Origin: Archilochus colubris
Lineage: Eukaryota; Chordata; Aves; Apodiformes; Trochilidae
NCBI GenBank assembly: GCA_023079485.1
Contig: CM041091.1
Location: 32,324,146-32,388,145 of the forward strand
Reading direction: 5' to 3'
Length of the DNA stretch: 64,000 nucleotides
The position numbers were made by a program, and so were the translations under genes. The stretch's first letter is position 1; each line of letters opens with the position of its first letter. A model generated the notes under the pieces. The model made no database searches. It saw only the letters and a program-made list of their open reading frames with translations, and had not been told where the DNA came from. Shown in pieces: positions 12,301 to 25,000 of the stretch.

Positions 12301-13134
12301 GCAAAAAAGAATGATCTTTAGACATCTCATCCAAAACCTTTGAAGTCACTAGGAAAGAACTGAGAAGAAAGGCAGGGAGGCCATGTAAGTTAGCAGCAAT
12401 TGAAGACTTTCCACTGACCAAGCAGGTTCTCTGCTCATCACCTGATGACACGGAGCTGCAGCTTCCTAAACCTTCTCACACAAGAAGAAAAACTCTCTTC
12501 CAGGCAGGCCACCAAGTGCACAGCTTGCAGTTTGCAGGTCAGGAGTCAGAAATGATAATAAAAGTTGGTCAGACAAGGTAAGACCAAGTCCCAGGAGCAA
12601 AAGCAGAGGCTGGGGAGGTTTTTGCTGGTGAGCATCCCTGGGATTTACAGCAGCTTCGTGCTCCATCCCCAGCAGCAGGGTAACAGCAGCAGGAACAAGT
12701 GCCACAGCTCCCGGGCTCTCCAGGTTTGAGGCATGCACTGGCAAGCCGAACAACAGCGAGGAGTGTTTGAAAAAGGAACTTGGAGAAGAATCTGGAGGGA
12801 ATTAGTGTCAGGCATGTGTCAAGAGAGTGAGTTTTCCCATCTCCAGTGCCTGTAATTACATCTCAAACATGCTAATAAAATCCAGTGCTTATAGTGGTTG
12901 TTTTGGGTGTTTTTTGGTGGTTTTTTTTGTTGGTTTGCTGTGTTTTTTTGTCTCTTGGTCAAAGTATGTACCTTAAACATGCTGCTGCGACGACTAGGGG
13001 GGAAAAAATCACCTTTCTTATGCTTCCAATCGCCATGCAGCCCCCAGCAGTGAAGATGTGGTGCCCAGCTTGGGGAGCAGGGCTCTCGGGGGGGGTCGGG
13101 GGGTCCCTCTGCCAGGTCCCGCGGCTCTGCCCTC

Positions 13135-14974
<1,840 letters not shown>

Positions 14975-15005
14975 TCACGGAGACCTGATGGCTCTCAGCG
15001 CCGGG

Positions 15006-15082
15006 ATGCGGAGCCGGGGGGGTGCGGAGCCGGGGGGATGCGGAGCCGGGGGGGATGTGGAGCCGGGGAGTGCGGATCCGGG
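15006..15082. repeat. 16-bp G-rich tandem array upstream of NKX1-2
   Basis: About five imperfect copies of ATGCGGAGCCGGGGGG (unit lengths 15-17) begin about 55 bp upstream of the NKX1-2 start codon, so they are in its 5' UTR or core promoter. Each has a run of four to seven G, giving G-quadruplex potential on the plus (non-coding) strand. Unit length and final base vary, indicating slippage. Confidence 0.93.
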
Positions 15083-16663
15083 CCGCCTCCCGAGCCGCAC
15101 GCCTCGGTGCTGGAGGCTCGGAGTGAGGAGCGGGGAGGAGGAGGAGGGTCGGTCGGGAAGGGCGGAGGGGCCGGCGGCGGGGTGGGGGCAGAGGAGGGGG
15201 CAGCGCAGCCATTGGCACACCGCCCCCCAGCCCCCTCCCCGCCGCCCGCCGCGCCGGCTCCATCCCTTCATCCCAACCTCCCGGAGATGGGGCTTTCCCG
15301 TTACCTCGCCCCGGATCGGGGAAGGGGGATGCGCGGAGAGGTGGGATGGGGGGAGGCCGGGAAGCCTTGGGCACCACACCGGGGGATGCGTCGGTGCAAG
15401 GGAGGAGACTGCACAAGACGGCTGCTGTCCCCCGGTGTGTGTCCCCTCCGGCTCTGCTGACACACCCGCAGGTCCTCTGGGTTTCTGAGGGTCCAGCAGT
15501 GCGAGCCTCAGGTCTCAGAGGGACCAGCGAAGGGGGGGACGGCTCCTGCATCCCCCCACTGCGCAGAGCAGGCTCCAGGCTCGGAGCATTCCTGCTGCCA
15601 GAGGCGGCTGTTCCAGAGGTGAAGCTGCTGTTCGGTTCACATGTCCACACAGCTTATTTTGGGTCAGCACAGCGTGACTGGTTCAGGCTCTTCCCCCAAG
15701 GGCTCCATCCATGCTGTTCCCACTGTTCCCACTTCATAGGCAGGGAAACTGAGGCACACCTACAGCTGGGACAGGGTAGGCAGCAGCAGGTCAGTGCTCT
15801 CCACCCTGCACCAGCCCCATGGCCACCGTGACCACTTCTAGCCAGCTGTGCTTGTTAAAAACTTGCCAGCCAAGTGTTTCTGTGGGTCTGTGTCTGCTCA
15901 GGAGGATGCTTTTCCCTCTCCTTAGAGATTCCAAGTTTTGTTGGTCCTGGGAATCCAGCTGGGGTGTAGACAGAAGGGCATGAGGCCAGGGAAGGCAGCT
16001 GTCGGTGGAAATCCACTGCTCCACCTGGTTTTATTCCTAGGAAGAGGTGCAGAGCACAGTCCTCTCCCTCTTTACAGGTGTTTCAGCCTCAGAAAAAGTG
16101 GGTTTTCTATTTGCCATGGCAAAGGTAACAGCAGAGCAAGGAGGTGAGAAGAAGATGTGCTGTGATGACAAGGAATTGTCATTATCAGCTACCTGCTGGC
16201 AGCACCCCAGGGCCCATTTGGCACTGGTTGCTTGAGTGGGTCACAAGGTGTGGAAGAGAAGGAAGCTCTGTCCTGAGCAGGTCACACACTAAAGCTACAG
16301 AACAAAAAAGCTGAATTTTGGGGGTGCAACCTGGTATGAAAGTTAAGATGTTGGTGAGCTGGAAAACACTGCTGTGTGCTGGTTAAGTGTTGCTTATGTA
16401 GCTGAAGTTCCTTGAAGTGCAGAAGAAGGAGGAGGGGTGCAGGTGCTGGACAGCTTGCTTCAGGAGAGAAATCAAATCAAGAAAATGGATATAAAATCCT
16501 AATGCATATCTTATTAGTGCTTTTAAAACAAGATTCTGTGGCACGGAATAACTAGTTTAATACCTAAAATCATAGGTATTGCCATATGGCAAATTGGCTC
16601 ATGGCTCATTATTGTAGGGTGTTGGCAAACCTCAGCAGAGCAGGAGATTTTTTTATGTTTGAA

Positions 16664-16785
16664 AGGAAAAAAAAATCTATATGATATATGCAAGACTACA
16701 ATACTTTTGTTTGAGTTGTTACGAGATGAAAAAAAATTTAATCTGATATATGCCACACTACAAATACTTCTGTTGGAGTTGTGTC
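16664..16785. repeat. Diverged tandem duplication, period about 62 bp
   Basis: Two adjacent similar segments share an A-tract, TGATATATGC, ACTACAA.TACTT.TGTT and GAGTTGT. The core TGATATATGC occurs at about 16682 and again at about 16744. The copies differ at several positions and by small indels, so the duplication is not recent. Its function is unknown. Confidence 0.8.
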
Positions 16786-16989
16786 TGCAGGAGCTGAGGA
16801 GGTAATTTGTAGTGCTGGGATTAATTGGTGAGCTAAGAGACACCTTCAGGTATCACCAGTTTAACCCGTGCATGCACATTCCCCTCCAAACACGAGCACA
16901 CACACACGTCCACAGGAAAGCACCCACGAGAAAGCAGACATTCACGGATCAGTCTGTTTGAAGTTGGTCCCCTTGCCAGCTCAAGCATT

Positions 16990-17430
16990 AAAATTCAGGC
17001 CGAGTGCTGCTTTTAAATTGCTTTGATGCTAGGTGGGTTTCAACCCTGACCTGTCCTGACGGCAAGTGATGGCTGTAACAAACCACAGATCAATATTCAT
17101 AGCGGGTGTCCTGGACTGATAACACTATCCAAGACAATGTTCACTATCGGTGGAGACAGCTGGGATGCTGGGCCATTAGTGATGTTGTTTTAAATAACCT
17201 GATCCATTTCTGGGTCTATTTAATGAATTTCACGGTTTGGATATTATCTTGAAGGAGAAGCCTTGATGCAAATCAATGCTGCCAAGGTTCCTCTGCTTTT
17301 CTGAAAACAAAGTGGACTATAATTCCACCACAGCTCCTTAGATATTCTGGGACTCGCAGCATGGTATTGACAGTATTAGCAGTAAGTAAGTATTTGGACT
17401 TTATTGAGGGAGAAAATGATATTATCTGTA
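16990..17430. promoter_or_regulatory. Candidate conserved noncoding element 5' of NKX1-2
   Basis: Non-repetitive, CpG-poor but complex sequence lies between the divergent genes. It has dense developmental-type words: GATAACACTATC, CCATTAGTGATG, TTTAATGAATTT, GGATATTATC, ATCAATATTCAT and ACAATGTTCACTATC. No coding frame runs through it. The call is a pattern judgement only; conservation across birds has not been measured. Confidence 0.35.
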
Positions 17431-17577
17431 AAGCTGGAACACAGCAGATAAAATCTTATCCATGATTGTAAAAGGCAGGGGATCAGTTCAGTTCTTCACA
17501 TGACTAACCAGTGAGTTTATGAAGCACTGGGCATGTACGAGAAGATACCAGAGGCAGGGCAAGATGTCAAGGTTTTA

Positions 17578-18000
17578 TAGAACCATAGAATGGTTTGGGT
17601 TGGAAGTGACCTTAAAGGCCATACAGTTCCAACCCCCCCTGCATGGGCAGGGACACCTCCCACCAGCCCAGGTTTCTCCAAGCCCCATCCAACCTGGGCT
17701 TGAACACCTCCAGGGATGGGGCAGCCACAGCTTCCTTGGGAAAACTGTTCCAGTGTCTCACCACCCTCAAATTAAAGAATTTCATCCTCATGTCAAATCT
17801 AAATCTCCCCTCTTCAAGTCTGAAACCATTTTCCCTTGTCGCCTCCCTACACATCCATGTAAAAAACCCTCCCCCAGCTTTCTTGCAGACCCCCTTCAGA
17901 TATTGGAAGGTTGCTCTAAGGTCACCTCAGAGCTCCCAAAACAAGCTTCAAAAAAATCAGCTCCAAGCTGAAGAACCCCTCCTTTTGGCTGAGCTGACCA
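17578..18000 (-). mobile_element. CR1 LINE 3' fragment (older subfamily)
   Basis: Minus-oriented CR1 tail with a degenerate octamer (CATAGAATGG) and text such as GGTTTGGGTTGGAAGTGACC. Minus frames encode the CR1 ORF2 end, e.g. [21 protein letters not shown]. It differs in sequence from the copies at 7491 and 26665, so it belongs to another subfamily. The right boundary is approximate. Confidence 0.9.
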
Positions 18001-18446
18001 GGGTCTCATCAGGCTTCTGCTTCTTCTGCTGCCCCAAGGGTCTAATCCTGGCTTCAGCTCCTCGGGACCTGCAGAACCCCCTGGGGTAGTGTGTGCTGAG
18101 GGCAAAGCCAAGCTCTGGGGTGCCAGGGGACTGTGCCCTCACACCAGGGGCCATCCCACCACTCTCCTGTCTTGAGGGAAACCTCAAGATGGAAAACACA
18201 ACGAGCTTGTTGTCACTTTGGAAAAGCCTGACCCAAATCCAGACCTAGGATGCCCCTGTGAAGGTACCTCTGAGTGTCTGCAGCCCTTCCAGGGATAACA
18301 AAAGCAGTGTTAATTTTTCAGAGAACCTTTATTTCCAGCACCTGGCTCAGGTGAGGTGGGTGCTTTAGAGCATGGAGGTTCTTCCTTCCCAGGGAATGCG
18401 GTGCCTGAGGGAGCTGCAGGGAAAGGGCTCTGGCACAATCTGGGCC

Positions 18447-18605
18447 AGAATCATAGAATCAATCATGGAATCATAGAATCAGCTGGGTTGGATGGGACCT
18501 CTGAGACCACCAACTCCAACCCTGGATCCACTCCCCCCATGGTTCCCAGCCCATGGCACTGAGTGCCACTTTGAATCTCTTCCTAGAAACCTCCAGGGAT
18601 GGAGA
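18447..18605 (-). mobile_element. CR1 3'-end fragment
   Basis: A series of ATTCTATGATTC-type octamers on the minus strand is followed by CAGCTGGGTTGGATGGGACC and CAACTCCAACCCTGGATCCA on the plus strand. It is truncated after about 160 bp and lies some 370 bp upstream of the LHPP start codon. Confidence 0.88.
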
Positions 18606-18951
18606 TTTTTCGTGGCTTTTCATGTCTGGTGCCGTGTGCTGGGCTGCTGGCATCAGGCAGCACCAGCGGCAGATACTTGTGAGTGAGGGCAGAACTTGGG
18701 TCCTGCTGCTGGGTGCTTGGGTCGGGACGCAGCAGTTGGGTTTGGGGCGGGCGGAGGGGCTCAGGGGAAACCCAGCTTGCCCTACGCAGGTGTTTAAAAA
18801 AAACAACACAAAACCCCAACCAAACCATCACTAAACTAGAGAAGAGGTGGTGGGGAAGGCAGCGGAGCTCCTCAGACCACACTCCCCGGCAGCCCCCGCG
18901 GCGGGGCGGTGCGGGGCGGTGCGGAGCGGAGTTTGGGGAGGGGAAGGGGGG

Positions 18952-18974
18952 GAAGGAAGGAAGGAAGGAAGGAA
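18952..18974. repeat. (GGAA)n microsatellite directly before the LHPP ATG
   Basis: Five GGAA tetramers in tandem end immediately at the start codon at 18975. GGAA is the ETS-factor core; the tract would also be transcribed as part of the 5' UTR. Confidence 0.92.
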
Positions 18975-19090
18975 ATGGCGTCCTGGGCACGGGCGGTGCG
19001 GGGGTTGTTGCTGGATGTCAGCGGCGTCCTGTACGACAGCGGTGGGGATGGAGGAGTGCCCATCGCCGGGTCGGTGGAGGCGGTGCGCAG
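18975..19090 (+). CDS. LHPP: LHPP coding exon 1
   Basis: The ATG at 18975 has G at -3 and G at +4, a good Kozak context. The exon encodes HAD motif I ([13 protein letters not shown], with D14 and S16) and ends with IAGSVEAVR. The donor is GCGCAG/GTGGGT (GT at 19091), phase 2. An in-frame open stretch continues upstream, but it is G/E/R-rich repeat translation, and orthologues begin at this Met. Confidence 0.94.
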
Positions 19091-22000
19091 GTGGGTTCGG
19101 GACATCCCTCTGGAAAGGGAAGAGGAGGGGCTGTGTGTGGGGGGGGGGACACCCCGCAAGATGGCGGTGAGGGTTCGGTACCCCCAGTGTGGGCCTGAGG
19201 GGGAGTGATGGTGAAGGGTTTGAAAGGCTGTGCAGCCCCCAAAGCTGAGCGGGACAGGACGGCAAACGGGGAGGTTTGGGTTCGCTTTGGGGGGGTTTTA
19301 AGATTCTTGGAGGGGAAGGGGGCTGAGGGGGTGGCAGAGCCGCTCCCCCGGGTCTGGTGGGGAAAGGAGCCCGGAGCATCCCAGAGAGATCACATGGCGC
19401 TGGTTTGGGGTTTTTCTTTTTCATCTTTTCATGCACAGCAAGAGCCGGTGGTTAAAAGGAGGTCTGTGCATTGCTATGGTAATAATCTTAAAAATCTTGC
19501 TTGCGCTGGTGTGGTTCTTCTGTATATTGATTAGCTCTGCTGTTCCAATGAGCTGGGACTTCTTGCAGCCCAGCGGAAATTCCCCATTTCTCCAGCCATG
19601 GAAAACCTCAGGGCTGCAGCCAGAGGTTGCCCAGGCTATAGGTGACATTAAAGCAAAGTGGTGAGGAGCTCCCCAGCACCCCCAGGCTGTGACCTGCCTG
19701 GCTTTGGGCTGGGGAATGCAATCCAGTGAACACAAGCTAAGGAACCTCTGCTAAACTCTGTGATTTAATTTCTTTAACTTAACTAGTTGTCATTAACTAG
19801 GTTAACTAGTCAGCATGTCTGTATTGGCCCTGCTGAGCCAGAGGAGAGCAGTGGCTGCAGGGTCACCTTTGTGTAAGGACAGATATTGATTTTGGGGGGT
19901 TGCTGGAGGAGGTCCTGGGTTTCCAGGAAAGCCTTTTGGCTCCATGTGATGTTTCACTGACCCAAGGCAGAAAATCCAGGTTTGTTTCATCCAGTGAGGG
20001 CTGCAGTCTGTACCCCACTTGGAATTAGAACATCAGAACACTGAACCTGTGTCAGACATTGGCATCCTGCTTGGCTGTTACCTCTGTGGCTTCTGGCCCC
20101 TGAGGACACCCAGCACAGACACACCTGGGACAAATGATTTATTCCAGCTGGGAATGACTAAAATTAATTAATCAGAAGAGGTCAAGTTAAATATGTGCTG
20201 AAATGTTGGTAGGACCACCATGGAGAAGGCAGCACTGGAGAAGACCTAGATAGGCAGATGCTGGGGAGCAGATCAGAAAACCCATGGACAAGGTCATAAA
20301 AAAGTCTTTGTAGCTTATTTATTTATTTATTATTTTATTATAACTGTGTTTGTATATCTTGAAGCACATATAGTGGGCACATAAAGTGTCAAATATAAAT
20401 AACAACAGCTACAAATCGAACGTTGGAGTTGAGATAATTCCTTTAAAAACCCAGGACATATTCAATAATTCCTGCATTGCAGCTTGCCATGTGTTTTTGT
20501 CATATTGTTTGTTGATTCTAGGTTTTCTAACTTTCTTTTCAGCCAAGTTCCAGGCTGTTACTCAATAACTTTTGTCACTGAATTTCCTGAAACCTCCCAT
20601 ATGGAGGGAACAAACTGCAATTTAATTTGTGGCACTGTCAGAAATACACCTGTGAAACAACCACAAAACTCTGGGCTAAATCTCTGGTATTATGGGTTTT
20701 ATCTTGAAATACTGGAACTGCTTCCAGTAACTCTGGGGCTTCTCTGCAGCTCCATGCACGAGGCTGGTATCCAAGGGAACATGATGGGAATATGATGGGT
20801 GTCAGTGTGTGTGAGCTCTGCAGGTTTTCAGCCAGCAATGGAGAAGCAGTGGTCATAGCTGTGGGAATTGGGGACAGCAAAAGTGAGCATGGAGAAGTGG
20901 CACAAAGGAAATTTAAAAAAAACCCAAAATATTTTGTTGAGGTCATTCAGTGTAAGTGGTTAAGAATAATAATAATTTTCCTTGGGTAAAGTCAAGTAGC
21001 CATATTTATCTGCCTATTAGGTTGGTAATGGTGCTGCCTCACACCATTTAAAGTCTTTATTGACTCATTATCCTATTGCCAGTTGGTCATTAATATTTGT
21101 ATCTGCGTCACAGCATAGCTCAGTGGTTTCAGGCAGATGGATTAAAGCTGAAAGTGGCTCCTTTTTTTCTAATTAATTCATTTTTGTATCAATTAAAGAG
21201 TCATAATTGCAGATAGCAAGGACCTCTATCACTAATTGAAATCGATATTATCTTTTGCTGAGAGATCCATCTAAAATCTCTTGGTGCATATATATATCCA
21301 ATAGGAGCTTTAAGTCCCATTCTGATAATTCCTACTAAGATATGGACTCTCCTAATATGAGAGCTGACCTGTTCTCTTCAGATTGTCTTGCTCCATCATC
21401 TCCCACATGGTTACAGCAATTAACTTTGTGTAACATCATACAGCACACACCAAAAAAAAAAAAAAAAGCATAAGTAAACATTTGCTCTTGATCTCATACG
21501 ACTGAAGCCATTTCAGCTCCTCTATAAAGCTATATTTGCTGCGTTCTTTTTCTTGTTTTCAGTCAAATGCTGCTATGCAGTTATTAGAGTTAGTACTTGG
21601 GAGACTTGCAATGTAATTTCCTCAGCAGAATTTGGCCTTTTTTGTGTTTATGATGGCTGCAGGGAGGTGGTTCTGGTTTTTGTTTGTTTTTAGCTAGCAG
21701 TACACTGAAGGGGAGGAAAAAAAGTGACCAAAGAAGCTGATAGGCACTGAAACATCCTGACCAGGATGACATTTACTAACACACTTCCCTGTGCCTTAAA
21801 GACCCTCCTGAGGAAAGCATCAGTAGTTGTTGTCCAAGTTGGTTTAACTTGTGATGAAACACTCAGTGTTACAGTTGGGATTAGTTATTGCTAAATATAA
21901 ATTAAATATAAATATAAATGTCACCTCTGAAATATCTTAGGGTTCAGTGTGCCCTGGAAGGGAGCTGCTGGATCAGAGGCCAGAAGGGGTGAACCCCCCA

Positions 22001-25000
22001 AGTATTTGTTGTACAGAGCAGAGCTCTGGGCCCAAGGAAGGACAAGGTGAATCTGGATCCTTCCTGATCCTCAGCTGCCCTATGGGAAACAGGCACCCAT
22101 ATTCCTGAGGGCTCTGGCATCCCTGGATTAACCCATAAGACAGGGTGCATTAAAACTTCCAGGGACCATTAGTGTTAACTTTAAGTGAGGATATTGGAGA
22201 AAATCCAGTAGCAGCTTGGTAAGATAATTTGGCCCTGTAACATTTCTTGATCGATCAGTTTCCCCTGGCAGACATTTGGTGTTTTTTTTTTTTTAAAGAT
22301 CCTCGTAACAGAGTTAAATGAAAGAGATCTCTTCCCAGTGTGTCTGGTTAACTGGCAGACTCTGGGGAGCAGATCAGAAAGCCCATGGACAAGATCAGAA
22401 AGCCCATCGGTGACTTAAAGGCTTCTCCTGGAGCCAACCTTAAAGAGTGCCCCTGTACTCCTGTTATTGTCTTAATTGATTTACACAGCGTTGACAGGAG
22501 GTGACCTATTCCCTTTTTATCTCCCAAATAGCAGGGAGCTGGTCTCTTACAAGGCAGAAGGTGGTTTAACATCCAATAAAAGATGCTCAGGCTGTGCCCT
22601 GTTATTTGCATTTACAGCTGTGTGCTGATAGTGTGCCCCATTAGCATATCCATATGAAAAGCAGGCAGGGGCTGGACATTTACAACATCCTGTTGTTTGG
22701 CAGGGATAGTGCATCTGTTAGCACAACTTTCCACCCAGCCCTTTAAAAGAGCAGCGGAAACCTGGGGAGCAGGGAGGCTGGGGAGCAGCTGGACACTCCT
22801 GTGGAAGTAAAATACCTGGAGAGTCTAAGAAGGAGAGGAGAACAAGGGGAACTGGAACCGTAAAGCAATTTGGCACAAGGGGGGGGGGTGAGGAGTGGGG
22901 CATTTGGGAGTTTCCAAAGAGCCATCTGAAAGCCTGTGTGCCACAAAAAAAAGGGGGAGAAGCTTCTCTGTGACCCCAGCTGAAGCAGCAGAGACACAAA
23001 AAGGTGAAGCAGTTCTGGATGGTCCCGAAGCAGAGCCAGAGAGATCCAGGAATTGATCCTCCCTCATCACAGCTCTGCTCGGGGCTGTAGCATCAGCTCT
23101 GGCCTCAGTTTGCTGAGGGCACTGGACCTTCCTAACTCTTGTTTGCTTTCCTCATCAGCAGTGCTCATTATTATTTTAAAAGGATCCGTGTCCCTGAAGT
23201 TGTGAGTACTCCAAGTGCTGTCTACACAAATTGCATGAGCAAGTGCTTACACTGTGGAATTTAAACATCATTAACCTTTAGGGTCTCAAACTACTTACTG
23301 TCCATCAGCACGATTATGTGCAATGCAAATATTTACCAATAAAGAGTAATAAAAGATACCACAGTGATACCTACTACCTAATGGTACTCGTTTGTCCACT
23401 CCTGATAAATCCCTGGAGTGGATGAGCAGCACTTTGCCTCATCCAGTGCTTTAGAACTTGAGATTTGGCTCAGGTTCCCACTAGAGCAGTCATTTTTTCC
23501 CCCTGATCTTTTGAGTTAGGTGAACTCAGTCTGGAAATTTAGAATCAAATCTGGTTTTTTTGGTAAATCCTCATCAGGGTCACCTTTCAGATTCTGTGCT
23601 GTCTTTTGCAAGTGATGCACTGGAAGTAGCTGTCAGTTGCTTGCAGAATAAAATCCCACTGTGTTTGCTGGAACACAGCTTGGTCTTTGAGGTAATGCAA
23701 TTAAATAATAATCTGCTTTCTAAAGTGAGTAAGCAAAGCACACAAAAGTGAATTCTTTCTGTAGAAAATAGGCTAAATGTGAATTTTTGGCAATGTACTT
23801 TCTGGGAAATAGTTCATTCTTTACAAACAGGTGGTGTTTGGATAGAAGATAACAACTTGACAGTGATAATGTGGTTTTGACTGAAATTTTATTGGAATAC
23901 TTAGTAACTTCAGCAGAGAGGAAAAAGAAAAAACCAAACCAAACTAACAAACCAAAACCCCAGCTGCTTTCAGCCCAGAATGAATGTGATTGGGATATGA
24001 TTCATTATATTGTCCATAAAAATGTTTTGCTTAGTGCCAATAAATACACCCCAGAGCTGTTCATGCTAACTGAATTCCCCAGATTCAAGTTTTTCTCTTT
24101 GACAGCTCTCAAGTGGAGAGTTAGGAAGCATTTCAGCTCTACCAGAGTTTACTTTTGTTTCAAAGTACTCTCTGATGTTTGCATCATCCTCATTGTTGGT
24201 TTGCTGTGATAGAGGAATCTGTCAGCCCTACAAGAAAAGCTGAAAAAAACCTTATTCAGTCCCTCCAGTGTGGTTTAGCTCAGGGACTGCAAGGTTTAAC
24301 ACTTCAAACTAATTTGGTAATCTGCAGAGATTTAATGTCTGAATGTGATGGACAAAAAAGATTTTTCTTATGTTACTCTTGGTGCTTCCTTTCTTCAATA
24401 TTTTCATTAAATCTGTAGACAAATCTGTTGTCTTCTTTTCTGTTCAGGCAGGTGGAATGGGATTTATGGTAATCTCAGTAATTTGCTCAGTAATTCTGGT
24501 ATCCAGCTAGATGCCTTGGTGGGAGCTTTTGTGGAGAGTCCAGGACAAGACAGACTTGGTGTGTGTTTTGATGTGCAACTTCTAGTATTTATTTCTACCT
24601 CTGAAAAATTCCAAATGGTTGGAATACCTTAATCAAGGTGTTGGTAGGTTTTTAAAGTTTACCTAGAACTACTATTTAGTGTTGGTTTTTTTTCAGTTTT
24701 TCCTATCAAACAGTCTCTCAATGTGGTACTTCCAGAGTCTTCAGTTTTATAAAAGTACCCATTCATATTTCATCCTTCCCTGCCCTTAAATAACACTGGC
24801 CTCTTTTCTTGTGGCTCCTTCATGTGTGTCTATTAATCTCACTTCATTCCTCTTCAAAGGTAATACCCTCCTGTTTTTTAATCCCTTTTGCAACCCATCC
24901 TTTGGATTCCACCCAAATTATCCACGTCCCTGTAGAAGAGAGAGCTGAGCCATATGGGTCTGGAGAGGAAATTGTGCTCGTGAGATAGCAGATGTAGAGA

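Larger units (their letters stand above)
3831..13040. other. Intergenic region between OAT and NKX1-2
   Basis: About 9 kb of mostly single-copy AT-leaning DNA. It contains CR1 fragments, a probable nested LTR and a purine-rich satellite, listed separately. No recognisable protein or structural RNA gene was found. A + strand AATAAA near 10063 has no identifiable upstream gene. On the minus strand, AATAAA at 11966-11961 and 11834-11829 could serve a long NKX1-2 3' UTR, but this is a guess. Confidence 0.6.
15661..18840. other. Intergenic region between NKX1-2 and LHPP
   Basis: This is the spacer between the divergent NKX1-2 and LHPP promoters. It contains two CR1 fragments, a 62-bp duplication and a candidate regulatory island, listed separately. 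No further coding sequence is recognisable. Some open frames of 60-150 aa are present but are CR1-derived or unlike anything known. Confidence 0.65.
18840..19420 (+). promoter_or_regulatory. LHPP: GC-rich LHPP promoter/first-exon region with G-rich repeats
   Basis: A CpG-rich block surrounds LHPP exon 1. Upstream of the ATG are about three copies of a 10-mer GCGGGGCGGT (18901-18930, last copy diverged), a G-run-rich segment, and a (GGAA)n tract. GC-box words (GGGGCGG) occur repeatedly and no TATA box is seen. The transcription start is probably within 18850-18960, but I cannot fix it. Confidence 0.7.
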
